64,000 nt of DNA from Candidatus Accumulibacter contiguus (GCF_012940005.1 NZ_SPMX01000012.1:118177-182176); one strand, 5' to 3'; positions 53,669 to 63,941 are shown, numbered from the stretch's first letter. Notes: generated by a model from the letters alone, not told the origin. Translations and numbers: made by a program.

Positions 53669-54130
53669 ATCTTTCCTTCAATAGGAGCGCCTGAAGCCTT
53701 ACAGTGTTCATGTCACCCGCCACGAATCTGTCGCCAGTCGACTGGTGTGCTGCGGCTCTCGTCGCCGCTTCGCGCATCAACTCTTCGATCTTTTCTCTGG
53801 TCTTGCTCCTCCACCCCTTGAGGCTGCGGGGGGCTTCCCTGATCACCTGGAACCACGACTCGAAGGAATCCGGCTCCCTCGACAGACGGCTGCGCAAAAG
53901 TGGCAAACCAGAAATCGCCTGCCACACCGACACCCTGCCGGTCATCGCCGGCGACAGCACGTCATGATCCAGCCATGACAGATCGCGCCGTACCCCGAAA
54001 AGAATGACCCTGTGGCGCATCTGTGGAACGCCAAAATTCTCGGCTTCGATGATGAAGTCCTGGGGCCTGATGCTGTCACCGCGACCATCAACCACAAGAG
54101 ATCTACAACCGGAATCGGATTCTGCATCAT
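53655..54130 (-). pseudogene. DNA (cytosine-5) methyltransferase with internal deletion
   Basis: The start is intact: after AGGAA the minus strand reads MMQNPIPVVDL, the beginning of a Dcm-type enzyme where FAGPGG (motif I) should follow. Instead the sequence jumps, out of frame, to VVDGRGDSIRPQDFIIEAEN, then FGVPQMRHRVILFGVRRD (motif VIII) and a C-terminal part of about 100 residues. Motif I, the PCQ catalytic loop (IV) and motif VI are all missing, so about 100-150 residues were deleted at the GATCT junction near 54106. It cannot methylate DNA. Its ATG overlaps the upstream XRE stop (ATGA). Confidence 0.8.
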
Positions 54131-54489
54131 TTCCTGTCTTTCATGGTCGATGCGGCGGTCGTCGCGCAAACCTGGGCATATTCACCTGTCAGGGTGTCAA
54201 TGAGCTTCGAGATCAGGAGGCGGACCTGACCGAGACTCGTATCGGCAAGTGCTGTCCGCACCTTGTTGGCGAGTTCATCGGCTGTCGGAATGGGCTCACT
54301 GCTGCCCGAATGTACCATCCGCATGCAGTGCTCTATCACCGGCGCCGGAGGGCTTGCCTTTCCGCTCTCGTAACGACTGATGGAGGACTGCAGGACGCCC
54401 AGCTCATGGGCGAATTCTTTCTGGCTACGACCATTTCGTGCGGCCCGAACCAGTTCGGCAATGGTGGTAATCGCCATAGGCGGAATCAT
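54127..54489 (-). CDS. XRE-family regulator, controller-protein-like
   Basis: 120 residues (116 if started at the ATG at 54477). The helix-turn-helix is AELVRAARNGRSQKEFAHEL, then GVLQSSISRYESGKASPPAP. The C-terminal helical region (about 70-120) is unrecognised. Immediately upstream lie two palindromes (54492-54541) that are likely operators. It is the first gene of the operon with the methyltransferase remnant and helicase, as in R-M systems with a control protein. Confidence 0.85.
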   Translation of the reverse strand: MIPPMAITTIAELVRAARNGRSQKEFAHELGVLQSSISRYESGKASPPAPVIEHCMRMVHSGSSEPIPTADELANKVRTALADTSLGQVRLLISKLIDTLTGEYAQVCATTAASTMKDRK

Positions 54490-54491
54490 TT

Positions 54492-54541
54492 ATATGCAAA
54501 ATTTGCATATTTTAACAGATAAAAATGCTCAATGTGCATTT
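54492..54541. promoter_or_regulatory. Two palindromic operator candidates before the XRE gene
   Basis: ATATGCAAAATTTGCATAT (54492-54510) is a perfect 9-base inverted repeat around one base. A second, AAATGC with seven bases and GCATTT (54523-54541), shares the ATGCA-type half-site. Both abut the regulator's start codon and stand out by AT-richness. Probable autoregulatory sites, C-box-like. Confidence 0.65.
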
Positions 54542-55001
54542 ACGGCTGTGCTTGTCGACGTCTTAAGCTCACGATTTTTCCGGGGTCGCAGGGTCTGCTG
54601 CTATGGTTATTCTCTGCCCCTGGAGCGGGCCGTGGCCGACCTGGGCGTTGAAGTGCCCCTTGGGCAGATTGCGGCCGAGCGCCAGGAGGAGACCATGATG
54701 GAATTTCGATTGCCACCGGTACTGCACGCTGACTGAGCGCATAGCTGGCGACTGGGCGGAGGCGGATGGCCTGCCGGCTGCGCGCCCCGTTCCTGCCGCA
54801 GGGATGCTGATCGTCGAAAGACGCAGGTTCACTGTGTCGGTGACGGCGCGCAGTGGGTACGGGACCCGATCGATCCGTGACCGGTTGAGCGGCCTGACTT
54901 CGCCTGCCGCGCTGGCGGGAACGGTGACCTGGTGCGCAACGACGGATGGCAGGCCAGGATCCGGGGTCGTCCGGGAACCTCGCACGGACTGCGAGTTTCC
55001 C
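54542..55001. other. 460-base gap between defence operon and AttH gene
   Basis: Open frames exist on both strands (e.g. minus 54569-54985) but none has a recognisable domain or a convincing start. It may hold a decayed gene. Beyond the XRE upstream palindromes, no element was identified. Confidence 0.35.
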
Positions 55002-56078
55002 TTACATCTGCAATCTGCCGGCGTAGCCGGTCATTTCCAGGTAGCCGCGACCGCTGAGGCTGCCTTCGACCTTGACCAGCCCCTCCCAATACACCACCGG
55101 CACCGGCCGGCTGGTGGACAGTTCCTGATCGTCGAGCACCGGCAGCGTCCGCAGGGTGTGCTCGCCGAAACGGATTTCCAACTGCACCGGATAACTGGCG
55201 CCGCTGCGCGGCGACGACCAGCGGCGTAGCGGCGTGAAGCTGACGGCGTCCGACCCGAACTGGCGCAGGTGGCCGGCGGCGTCGCGCCAGGTGGCATGCG
55301 CGAAACGCGTCTGTCCCTGTGCATCGCGCATGCGAAAGGCCATCAGCGCGCCACCGTCGGCGAGGTTGATTCCCAGCCAGTCCCAGCCGACTGCGCCATC
55401 ACCGAGGTAAGCGGTCGACCACTCGTGATCGAACCAGGCGCGACCGCTGACTGACTGCCGTCGACCGTCCTGCACCAGTTCCCCGGCGACCTGCAACTGC
55501 GGCCAGCTCACGTAGTAGCTCGCCGACTCCGGCCCTTGGCCCTTGCGTGAATAACCGTTCTCGCCCTGCAGCAGCAGCGGCTGCGAAGGCGTCAGGGTCA
55601 GGTCGTACGAGAACTGCGGGCTCTGCATCTGCAGTCGGAACACTTCGCCCGCGCTGCGCTGCTGCCGAAACATGCGCCAGGCGCCGATCGAGACGTCGCA
55701 GTCGAGACTCGAAAAGCCGGCGCCGAGATCGGCGCGCGCGGCGCGTTCGGCGTGCCACAGCCGCTCGCCGGGGATGGTCAGCGCCGCGTGCGCAAAGAGA
55801 ATCTGGCGCGCGGCCAGCGGCGAGCGCAGTGTTTCGGCGCGGCCTGTCCGGCTGCGAAAGAAGGTGAGCTGAAAACCGGTGTCGGGCCTGGGCGAATCCA
55901 GCGCGCCGGTCACGTACCACCATTCGGTCCGGAAATCCGGATGCGCGCCGTGGTCACGCGGAAATTCGAGCAGGCGTCCGGGCGTCACCGGCGGGTAGGC
56001 GACCGGTGTTTCCACTGCCGCGGCGCGCGCCAGCAGCGGCAACAGCAAGGGAGTGGCCAGGAAGCTGCGGCGGCGCAT
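55002..56078 (-). CDS. AttH/CrtC-like lipocalin-type exported protein
   Basis: 358 residues with a signal peptide (RRRSFLATPLLLPLLARAAA). GRLLEFPRDHGAHPDFRTEW followed by WYVTGALDSPRP and VSGRAWFDHEWSTAYLGDGA, then VGWDWLGINLADGGALMAFR, are the conserved parts of the AttH/CrtC (carotenoid hydratase-like) family. It is the third gene of an ABC cluster like Agrobacterium AttEFGH. The role of AttH is not established. It starts nine bases after the permease. Confidence 0.88.
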   Translation of the reverse strand: MRRRSFLATPLLLPLLARAAAVETPVAYPPVTPGRLLEFPRDHGAHPDFRTEWWYVTGALDSPRPDTGFQLTFFRSRTGRAETLRSPLAARQILFAHAALTIPGERLWHAERAARADLGAGFSSLDCDVSIGAWRMFRQQRSAGEVFRLQMQSPQFSYDLTLTPSQPLLLQGENGYSRKGQGPESASYYVSWPQLQVAGELVQDGRRQSVSGRAWFDHEWSTAYLGDGAVGWDWLGINLADGGALMAFRMRDAQGQTRFAHATWRDAAGHLRQFGSDAVSFTPLRRWSSPRSGASYPVQLEIRFGEHTLRTLPVLDDQELSTSRPVPVVYWEGLVKVEGSLSGRGYLEMTGYAGRLQM

Positions 56079-56087
56079 CGGCGGTGC

Positions 56088-58594
56088 TTACTGGGCGCTG
56101 GCCAGAACCTGCGCCACCGGTAGCCGCGTCGCCTGGCGCGCTGCATAGTGGCTGGCAAGCACGGCCGCGACCAGTGTCGACCCGGCGCCGGCCAGCAGGG
56201 CCGGCCAGGGAATGTGCAGCGACATTCGCCAATGGAAAGCCTGCGGGTTGATGACCTGCGTCAGGATGGTACCGATCGCGATACCGCAGGCGAGTCCGAT
56301 GAAGAGGCCGACGGCGGCGATCAGCGCGCCTTCGAGCATCACCGCGCGACTCAGCATGCGGCGGCTGAAACCGAGCGCGCCGAGCGTTGCCAGTTCGCGG
56401 GCGCGCAAGCAGACACTGGCGGCGAGGGTCACCGCCAGCCCGAACAGTCCGATCAGCATCGCTGCGGCTTCGAGCGCGTAGGTCACGGCAAAGCTCTTGT
56501 CGAATATCGACAGGCTCAGCCGGCGAATCTCGGCAGCGTCGGCCACTTCGAGTCCGTACTGACCGGTGTAGGGCGCGAGCCAGGCAGTGGCAGCGGCTTC
56601 CTGGCCGGGCCGCGGCCACAACGCGAGGTCGGTGGGCTGGAAATCGCCGCCCAGGCGCTGGTAATCGTCGCGGCTGATCGCAATCGCGCCGAACTGCCGG
56701 GAATAGTCGCGCCAGACGCCGCCGACGAAGACCTCGATGGCGCGTCCGAGCAGCGGCAGGCGCAAGGTCTGACCGGGCGCGATGCGGTAGATCTCGTGCA
56801 GCGCTTCGCTGATCCAGACCACGGCGATGTCGCCTGCCGGCGGCGCAAGCACCGGCCCGGTGAACGGCAGGCGCGCTTCCGGATGGCTACGCTCGATCTC
56901 GCGTACCAGCAGTGCGACGTTCGGCCGCTGCGGGTCGATGGTCAGCGAAGCCTGCGCGCTCTGCTCGACACGGGCAAATGGCACCTCGGGCCGGGTCAGC
57001 GCTGCGAGCAACTCCTGCGGCAAGGGCGTGGACTTGCTGCGCAGATACAGCGGTGCCGGCAACACCTCGTCGAGCCAATGGTCCACGGCGACGCGAAAGC
57101 TCGACACCATGATCACCATGCTGGCGGTCAGGGCGAAGCTGACGATCAGACCGCTCGCCGCCACCTGCGCCATCAGCGGCGCCTGCGCGACATTCTGGAT
57201 GGCGATCCGTTGCGGCGCCGGCAAACTTCGCCGGGCGAACCCGCCAAACACGTTCTGCGTGAGTAGCGGTGCGCTGGCGATGCCGATCACCAGAACCAGG
57301 GCAATGGCCGTATAACCGGCGAGTGGCAGGTCGAAGATTGCTGGCAACTGCGTCAGGACGAGCGCAGCCAGCGCCAGCAATACCGGGAGCAACCGCCTGA
57401 CACGCTGCGCATCGCCGGCCGGCGGACGTTGTGCGAAACCGATTTTCAGGGCCTGCGCCAGCGGCTGCTCGCGGTTCAGGTACGCCGGGTAGAGCGCGCC
57501 GGCGAGGCTGGCCACGCAGCCAAGCGCCAGGAAGATCAACGCGGGCAGCATTTGCGGAACGATCCGCGGCGCGCTGCCCGCGAAATAACCGCCGCCGAGG
57601 TCGCCACCGAGTAGTTGCGTGAAGGCCAGCGCCAGCACGTAGCCGAGAGCCAAGCCGAGCAGCGCGCCCGGTACGCCGATCGCGAGCCCTTCGAGCAGGA
57701 CCTGCAGGAGGCGCATGCGCGGTGAGAGACCGAGTACGCCGAGCAGCGCGAACTGCGTCGAGCGCTGCGCGACCGCTGTCAGTTGCGTCGCAAAGACCAG
57801 GAAGGCACCGGTCAGCAGGGCAACCAGCGCCAGCACGTTGAGGTTGACGCGGTAAGCGCGCGACAGGTTGGAGACGCGCGCGCTTTCGTCGTCGGGTGCA
57901 CGCAGCAGCAGGCCGGCCGGCAGCTGCCCCGCCAACGCTGCCCGCCAGCTCGCCGGGTCGGTCGCAGGCGCTAGGCGTACGCGACCCTCGCTGACGGCAT
58001 TTGCTGGTCCGAAGTGTTCCTGCACCCAGGCGATGTCGGCGACCAGCAACAGGTCGTCGGGTCCGGTGCCCGGCAGGTCGCCGGCAATCGTGGTGGCCCA
58101 GTGCTGATCACCGCGCCGCAGCGTCACCGCCGCACCGGCCGACAGCCCGAGCTGGCCGAGCAGCGCCGGTGAAACATAGACGCCGCCGTCGAAGAGGTTG
58201 CCGGCGACGCGATCGCTCTGGCGTGGCAGCAGCTTTGGCATCACCGCTGCGGCGCTGAACACGTCGAGGCCGATCAGCCGCACCGGTGTGCGCGCCGGTT
58301 CGATGCGCACGCGCGTTTCGATCACCGGCGCGATGACCAGCACCGCCGGGTCGCGGGCGATGTCGTTGATGCTTTCCAGGGGAACACTGCCGGCACTGTC
58401 GCGGGCGGCCAGCAGCGCATCCGGGTCGCCCTGCACGGTCTGCATGGCGCGTGCAAAATCGGCCAGTGCGGCGTCGTTGATCAAATGGATCGCGTAGCCG
58501 AGCGCGACCCCGAGGGCGATCGCCAGCATCGACAACAGCGTCGCCGCGCGGCGTGTGCGGAACTGTGCGCAAATCAGCCACCAGGCCAGAGTGG

Positions 58595-58598
<4 letters not shown>
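56088..58598 (-). CDS. FtsX-like ABC transporter permease (AttF/AttG fusion type)
   Basis: 836 residues from the ATG overlapping the ATPase stop. MacB-type organisation: an N-terminal helix (RAATLLSMLAIALGVALGYA), a periplasmic domain of about 200 residues, helices near 265-470, a second periplasmic domain and four C-terminal helices. Two FtsX domains are implied, e.g. ALLTGAFLVFATQLTAVAQR and ELATLGALGFSRRMLSRAVM. Such permeases act in lipoprotein or small molecule export with a partner ATPase. The substrate is unknown; the AttH-like protein suggests a lipid-like ligand. Confidence 0.9.
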
Positions 58599-59257
<659 letters not shown>

Positions 59258-59285
59258 GTCCGTGCAGGTCAGCCATGATCAGTCA

Positions 59286-60593
59286 CTATGCCGGACAGGA
59301 CCAGTTCACCTTGCGGTGTGGCAGCAGATAGTTGAGTTCCTCAATGGAGCGTTCCTGCAGGCGCAGCATACGCTCGATGGTCACCACTTCTTGTGCTGCG
59401 AGATCGGCGATGATCGCCTGATGGCGAGGCGCCTCGGGCGCATAGATCATCACCTTGGGGGAGAGCGGCTTGCTGACGGGGGCCGAGCCCACGACTGCGC
59501 CGATCTGACCATCGCTGAGCTGTACGATGGAGCCGGGTGGATAGACCCCCATCGCGCGCACGAAGAGTTGCAGCAGACCTCTATCGAAGCCTTTCTGCTC
59601 CCTGGACCACATCGTCGACAAGGCCTCGGAAGGACCGATGGCCAGGCGTGGGTCGACCGGATTGACCAGCGTATCGAAACGGTCGGCAATTCCAACCAGC
59701 CGCGCCGTCAGAGGGATCGCGTTGCCCTTGAGGTGGTCGGGAAAACCACTGCCATCGCAGCGTTCGTGATGGGACAGGATGGTCTCCAGGATCGCATGCG
59801 ACAGGCTGCAGGTCCGCAAGGCCTCGTCGTAGCCACCGCGGCAGTGGGTCTGGAAGAGCGCCTCCTCATGGCGGTTGCGCGCGGGGTTGCGCAGGATCGA
59901 TGGACTCATCAATCGCTTGCCAATGTCATGGAGAAGCGCAGCGCTACCGAGTACGCGCAACGCCTGCTCGGGCAGCCCTGCCTGCTTGCCGAGCAACAAG
60001 GAAAGGGTCATCACCGATAAGGCATGCGCGGCTTGTCCGTCGTCCTGCCCCTTCTCGATCACCAGTACGAAAGCGCTGTCCGGGTCGGTCAGTAGCGCCG
60101 TGGTCGATTCCTCACAGATTCGGTTGAAATCCTTGACCGACTGTTGGGGGTTGGTACTGAAGCCCCGGATGGCGCTGCTCACCGTCGCCGCGGCTCCACG
60201 GTAATGCTGTCCAGCCTTGAGCAGCCGTTGCCGGAGTCCCTCCATCATCCGCTCACGTTCACGTCTGGCGTCCATGCGAGCCGCTTCCAGTGCTGCCAGG
60301 GCATCCCGTTCCGACTGGGCGGCCTGGTCCGCATCGTGGTCGGGCGGTGTCACGGCTTCCTGGAGCGGCCGTGGCGGAACCTTGCAGCGCGCCGGGTCGC
60401 AGAACAGTTGCGGCAGTTTCATCGCGGCGATCAGGCGCGCCTGCTCTTCATTCTCGATGACAAAAGAACTGAACATGAACTGGTGCTTGACCCACGACAC
60501 CGGCAGACGGACGTGCACACCCGGACGCAGTTGTGATGCATCGATGCAGATCTCGCCCTCCTGCAGGGTCGCTTCACCCGGAGCTGAAGACAA
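59286..60593 (-). CDS. DUF3391 - HD-GYP domain protein, copy 1
   Basis: 435 residues. The TTG at 60593 is chosen because AGGAGG lies seven bases upstream; a further TTG at 60647 has no such site. The N-terminal DUF3391 (about 10-135) starts EGEICIDASQLRPGVHVRLP. The HD-GYP domain (about 165-400) has HDIGKRLM, then HHERCDGSGFPDHLKGNAIP and RLVGIADRFDTLVNPVDPRL. The GYP motif reads GFP. It is likely a cyclic-di-GMP phosphodiesterase, cytosolic. It is a tandem paralogue of the next gene, about 75% alike by eye. Confidence 0.92.
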   Translation of the reverse strand: MSSAPGEATLQEGEICIDASQLRPGVHVRLPVSWVKHQFMFSSFVIENEEQARLIAAMKLPQLFCDPARCKVPPRPLQEAVTPPDHDADQAAQSERDALAALEAARMDARRERERMMEGLRQRLLKAGQHYRGAAATVSSAIRGFSTNPQQSVKDFNRICEESTTALLTDPDSAFVLVIEKGQDDGQAAHALSVMTLSLLLGKQAGLPEQALRVLGSAALLHDIGKRLMSPSILRNPARNRHEEALFQTHCRGGYDEALRTCSLSHAILETILSHHERCDGSGFPDHLKGNAIPLTARLVGIADRFDTLVNPVDPRLAIGPSEALSTMWSREQKGFDRGLLQLFVRAMGVYPPGSIVQLSDGQIGAVVGSAPVSKPLSPKVMIYAPEAPRHQAIIADLAAQEVVTIERMLRLQERSIEELNYLLPHRKVNWSCPA

Positions 60594-60749
60594 ATCACGC
60601 CCTCCTCTGCAAAATGCCGTCACCCGGGTGGTGCACGGCAGGCGCAACTATAGACCAGTTGGACTCGTCTGGCCGGCGATCATTCACGTGGCAATCACAT
60701 CAGCGACCCACAAATAATGACCCCTGGCCGATGTGCAGCGCCTATCGGA

Positions 60750-62060
60750 TCACGGCCGTTGCGCCATGTAGGACCAGTTGATCTTGCGGCGCGGCAGCAG
60801 GTAATCGAGTTCCTCGGGCGGGCGCTCCTGCAGGCGCAAGGGGCGGTCGACCTTGAGTTCGTCGTCGCTCGCCAGATCGATGATGATTGACTGGCGACGC
60901 GGTACCTCGGGGGCGTAGATCATGACCTTCGGCGAGAGCGGCTTGCCGGCGGGCGCCGAGCCGACGATGGCGCCGATGCGGCCGTCGCTGAGCTGCACGA
61001 TCGATCCCGGAGGATAGACACCCATCGCCCGCACGAAGAGTTGCAGCAAGGCCGCATCAAAGGCCTTCTGCTCGCGTGTCCACATCGTCGACAAGGCTTC
61101 GGAAGGGGACAGCGCCCGCCGCGGGTCGATCGGGCTGACGAGATTGTCGAAGCGGTTGGCAATCGCCACCAGCCGTGCTGACAGGGGAATTGCGTTGCCG
61201 TTCAGGCGATCCGGAAAGCCGCTACCGTCGTAACGCTCGTGATGGTGCAGGATGGCTTCGAGCAAGGGCGGCGTCAGGTTGCCGGCACGCATTGCCGCGT
61301 CGTAGCCGGCACGGCAATGCGACTGATAGATCTGTTCCTCGTGCCGGTTGCGCTCGTTGTTGCGCAGAATCGAGGCCTTGATCGCGAGCTTGCCGATGTC
61401 GTGCAGCAGGGCACCGATGCCGAGCGAGTGCAGGGCCTGTTCCGGGATTTTTGCCTGTTTGCCGAGCAGTAGCGCCAGGGTCATGACCGACAGCGAGTGT
61501 GCCGCATGACCGTCATCGTGCGCTTTTTCGGCAATCAGCACGATCGCGCTGTCGGGATCGGCGAGTAGCGCCGTGGTGGTGTCCTTGCTGACCCTGGCGA
61601 CCCGTTCGACCGCCTCGCGGGGATGGAGCAGGAAGCCCTGGATGGCGCCACTGACTTCCCTGGCGGCGCCGAGGTAGTGTTGCTGTGCCTTGTCGAGGCG
61701 TTCCCTGAGTTCGCTCATGACTTGCGCACGCGCACGCTTCTCGGCCATGCGCCGCGCCGCCAGCGCCGCCAGACGGTCTTTCTCGGCGGCAGCCTCGGGA
61801 TCGGCGCCCGGCTGCTGCTCCTGTCGCAGCAGCGGTGGCACCTTGCAACGCGTCGGGTCGCAGAACAGTTGCGGCAGCTTCATCGCCGCGATCAGCCGCG
61901 CCTGTTCTTCATCCGCAATGACAAAGGAGTTGAACATGAACTGGTGTTCGACCCAGGGCACCGGCAGACGGACGTGCACCCCCGGACGCAATTGCGAGGC
62001 ATCGATGCAGATTTCCCCTTCATTCGGGGTGACGGCATCCGGTGCGGGCGCTTTCATCAT
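60750..62060 (-). CDS. DUF3391 - HD-GYP domain protein, copy 2
   Basis: 436 residues. NEGEICIDASQLRPGVHVRL begins the DUF3391 domain, followed by an Arg/Glu/Ala-rich linker helix and the HD-GYP domain with LHDIGKLAIKASILRNNERN and HHERYDGSGFPDRLNGNAIP. GYP is again GFP. The predicted reaction is c-di-GMP hydrolysis. Unlike copy 1 there is no AGGAGG before its ATG: the palindromic repeat begins seven bases upstream of the start, so its translation start may have been altered by that element. Confidence 0.92.
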   Translation of the reverse strand: MMKAPAPDAVTPNEGEICIDASQLRPGVHVRLPVPWVEHQFMFNSFVIADEEQARLIAAMKLPQLFCDPTRCKVPPLLRQEQQPGADPEAAAEKDRLAALAARRMAEKRARAQVMSELRERLDKAQQHYLGAAREVSGAIQGFLLHPREAVERVARVSKDTTTALLADPDSAIVLIAEKAHDDGHAAHSLSVMTLALLLGKQAKIPEQALHSLGIGALLHDIGKLAIKASILRNNERNRHEEQIYQSHCRAGYDAAMRAGNLTPPLLEAILHHHERYDGSGFPDRLNGNAIPLSARLVAIANRFDNLVSPIDPRRALSPSEALSTMWTREQKAFDAALLQLFVRAMGVYPPGSIVQLSDGRIGAIVGSAPAGKPLSPKVMIYAPEVPRRQSIIIDLASDDELKVDRPLRLQERPPEELDYLLPRRKINWSYMAQRP

Positions 62061-62066
62061 CCGGGA

Positions 62067-62211
62067 TGTCTCAAATCGCCATGACCGTTAATGTGAAAGT
62101 CGCGTATGCGACTCACGAATCTCCCCTCCCCCTCGCGGGGGAGGGTTCGGGGGAGAGGGAAACGGTCATGACTTTCATGATCGGGGGTGTCTCAAATCGC
62201 CATGACCGTTA
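62067..62211. repeat. Modular palindromic intergenic repeat, copy 2
   Basis: The same modules as copy 1 at 50008: AGTCGC-GTAT-GCGACT (about 62098-62113), CCCTCCCCC with GGGGGAGGG (about 62125-62145), and the AACGGTCATG block with CATGACCGTT. In addition a perfect 24-base direct repeat flanks it, at 62067-62090 and 62188-62211. The right end supplies the stop codon (62209-62211) of the lytic transglycosylase gene. The left end lies against the start of HD-GYP copy 2. Consistent with insertion of a mobile or REP-like element. Confidence 0.75.
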
Positions 62212-63411
62212 GCGGCCTGCCGGCGCGGCCCGCAGGGTGGTCAACAGCTTCTGCCCGGGACGGCCGTCGACGGTCATGCCGAGGCGCTTCTGTTCGGCCT
62301 GGATCGCCTGCCTGGAATTGGCGCCAATCATGCCGTCGATTTCGCCGATCGGGTAACCACGGCCAGCGAGCAGCGTTTGCAGCTCACGGCGTTCGCTCCG
62401 CGACAGGCCGGGGTCATCGGTCGGCCAGGGGGTGGCGAAAGCCTTGCCACCCTTGATCCGGTCGGCGAGATGGGCAATCGCCAGAGCGTAGCTTTCGGCA
62501 GCATTGTAGCCGTAGATCGCGTCGAAGTTGCGGAACACCAGGAAAGCCGGTCCGCGCGGACCAGCCGGCAGGAGCAGTCCGGCAGCGGCGTCCGAGGTGG
62601 CGATCGGCTGCCCGTCGGCACGGCGGACACCGTGCCCGATCCAGAACGACAGCGGCCGCTTGTTGCTGCGTCCGGATACCCCGGTGTCGAAAGCGGCCGG
62701 CAACACGACCTCATAACCCCAGGGCTCGCCCTTGCGCCAGCCAGCCTTGTGCAGGAAGTTGGCGGTCGACGCGAGCGCATCGGGGACACTGTCCATGAGG
62801 TCTCGCTTGCCGTCTCCGTCGCCATCGACGGCCAGCCGCAGGAAGGTCGAGGGCATGAACTGGGTATGGCCAAAAGCTCCGGCCCAGGAGCCGACCAGGC
62901 GATCTTGCGCGATGTCGCCGCTGTCGAGAATTTTCAGCGTGCTGAGAAACTCGCCCCGAAAATAGGCCTGCCGGCGCCCGAAGCAGGCGAGTGTGCCGAG
63001 CGAGGTGAGCAGCGGGCGCTTGCCGAAGTTTCGCCCAAAGTTGCTTTCGACGCCCCAGACGGCGATCACCGTGTCCCCATCGACCTGGTAGCGTTCGGCC
63101 GCAGCAGCCAGCGTGCCGGCCCATTTCTCGCGCATTGCCAGTGCATCGGCAACCCGTTCATCGTCGACCAGAGCGGCCAGATAATCCCAGATCGGTGTCC
63201 GGAACTCGGGTTGGTATTCGAGAAATTCGAGCACACTCAGGTCCGGCGTCAGGCCGCTGGTCAAGCGATCGTAGGAGGCGATCGCGATGCCTTTCGCGGG
63301 GGACTCGGCACGCAGCGTCGCCAGGCACGCGCTGAAACGTTCGGCAGGCACCTGGGCAGCAGCAGCAGCGCTGAGCAGGGTCAGGAAAAGGGCGAAGTGG
63401 GTAGGTTTCAT
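62209..63411 (-). CDS. MltB-type lytic murein transglycosylase
   Basis: 400 residues from the ATG at 63411 with signal peptide (MKPTHFALFLTLLSAAAAA). No lipobox Cys, so probably soluble periplasmic rather than lipoprotein. The catalytic Glu lies in VIAVWGVESNFGRNFGKRPL. GAFGHTQFMPSTFLRLAVDG and DGDGKRDLMDSVPDALASTA are typical of the MltB/SltB family. A peptidoglycan-binding-type C-terminal domain (about 340-400) has LLAGRGYPIGEIDGMIGANS. It cleaves glycan strands to 1,6-anhydroMurNAc ends. The stop lies within the repeat element. Confidence 0.93.
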   Translation of the reverse strand: MKPTHFALFLTLLSAAAAAQVPAERFSACLATLRAESPAKGIAIASYDRLTSGLTPDLSVLEFLEYQPEFRTPIWDYLAALVDDERVADALAMREKWAGTLAAAAERYQVDGDTVIAVWGVESNFGRNFGKRPLLTSLGTLACFGRRQAYFRGEFLSTLKILDSGDIAQDRLVGSWAGAFGHTQFMPSTFLRLAVDGDGDGKRDLMDSVPDALASTANFLHKAGWRKGEPWGYEVVLPAAFDTGVSGRSNKRPLSFWIGHGVRRADGQPIATSDAAAGLLLPAGPRGPAFLVFRNFDAIYGYNAAESYALAIAHLADRIKGGKAFATPWPTDDPGLSRSERRELQTLLAGRGYPIGEIDGMIGANSRQAIQAEQKRLGMTVDGRPGQKLLTTLRAAPAGR

Positions 63412-63433
63412 GGTGGGGATCAAGGGGCAAGGT

Positions 63434-63811
63434 TCAAGGTTCAACCCTTGGTCTGGAGCGGCGGTTGTCGGGCGCCCGAAGAACGCTTGTTGGCGAGTTG
63501 CCGGTTGATGTTCGCGCCTCATATTCGGCGTCTCCAATGATTTCGCCATCGATCACGCATCCGCTCGGTGCTGGCTGCGCCTGTTCGCGCGGTTGTTCGT
63601 CTAGATGCCTGCGCAGGTGGCGGGTTTTCCACTTCAGGTAGGCAAAGACCAGCAGTCCAGCGGTCAGCAATACGGTCAGCGCCAGCAGCGAGAACATCAA
63701 GGCGGCGACCAGCAAGAGCGTGCCAGCAGCGATCGTGATCAGTCTGCCGAAGAAGCCGGACGCGGGTGCCGTCAGGCGCAGACTGGAAAAGGGTTGAGGG
63801 TTGCTGCTCAT
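63434..63811 (-). CDS. Small membrane protein of unknown function
   Basis: 125 residues with an AGGA-type site before the ATG. Residues about 22-60 hold two hydrophobic helices (RLITIAAGTLLLVAALMFSL and ALTVLLTAGLLVFAYLKWK), followed by a basic cytosolic tail and a Pro/Ser/Arg-rich C-terminus. No family is recognised. It is 22 bases before the lytic transglycosylase start on the same strand and may be co-transcribed with it. Confidence 0.6.
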   Translation of the reverse strand: MSSNPQPFSSLRLTAPASGFFGRLITIAAGTLLLVAALMFSLLALTVLLTAGLLVFAYLKWKTRHLRRHLDEQPREQAQPAPSGCVIDGEIIGDAEYEARTSTGNSPTSVLRAPDNRRSRPRVEP

Positions 63812-63941
63812 CGAAGTCCTTGTGGTGATGTTCGGTAAGGAAATGCGTTGCCCCCATTGTACGGTGTGGGTGGCGCTTGGACCAGACTGCCGGCGGCGGC
63901 AAGTAATGCCGCGGCTGCCGTAGCGGACTCACCAATAGAAA

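Noticed and set aside
62060..62211. A CRISPR array suggested by the 24-base direct repeat
   Set aside because: Only two repeats, separated by 97 bases of structured sequence, and no cas genes; better explained as a flanking repeat of a palindromic element.
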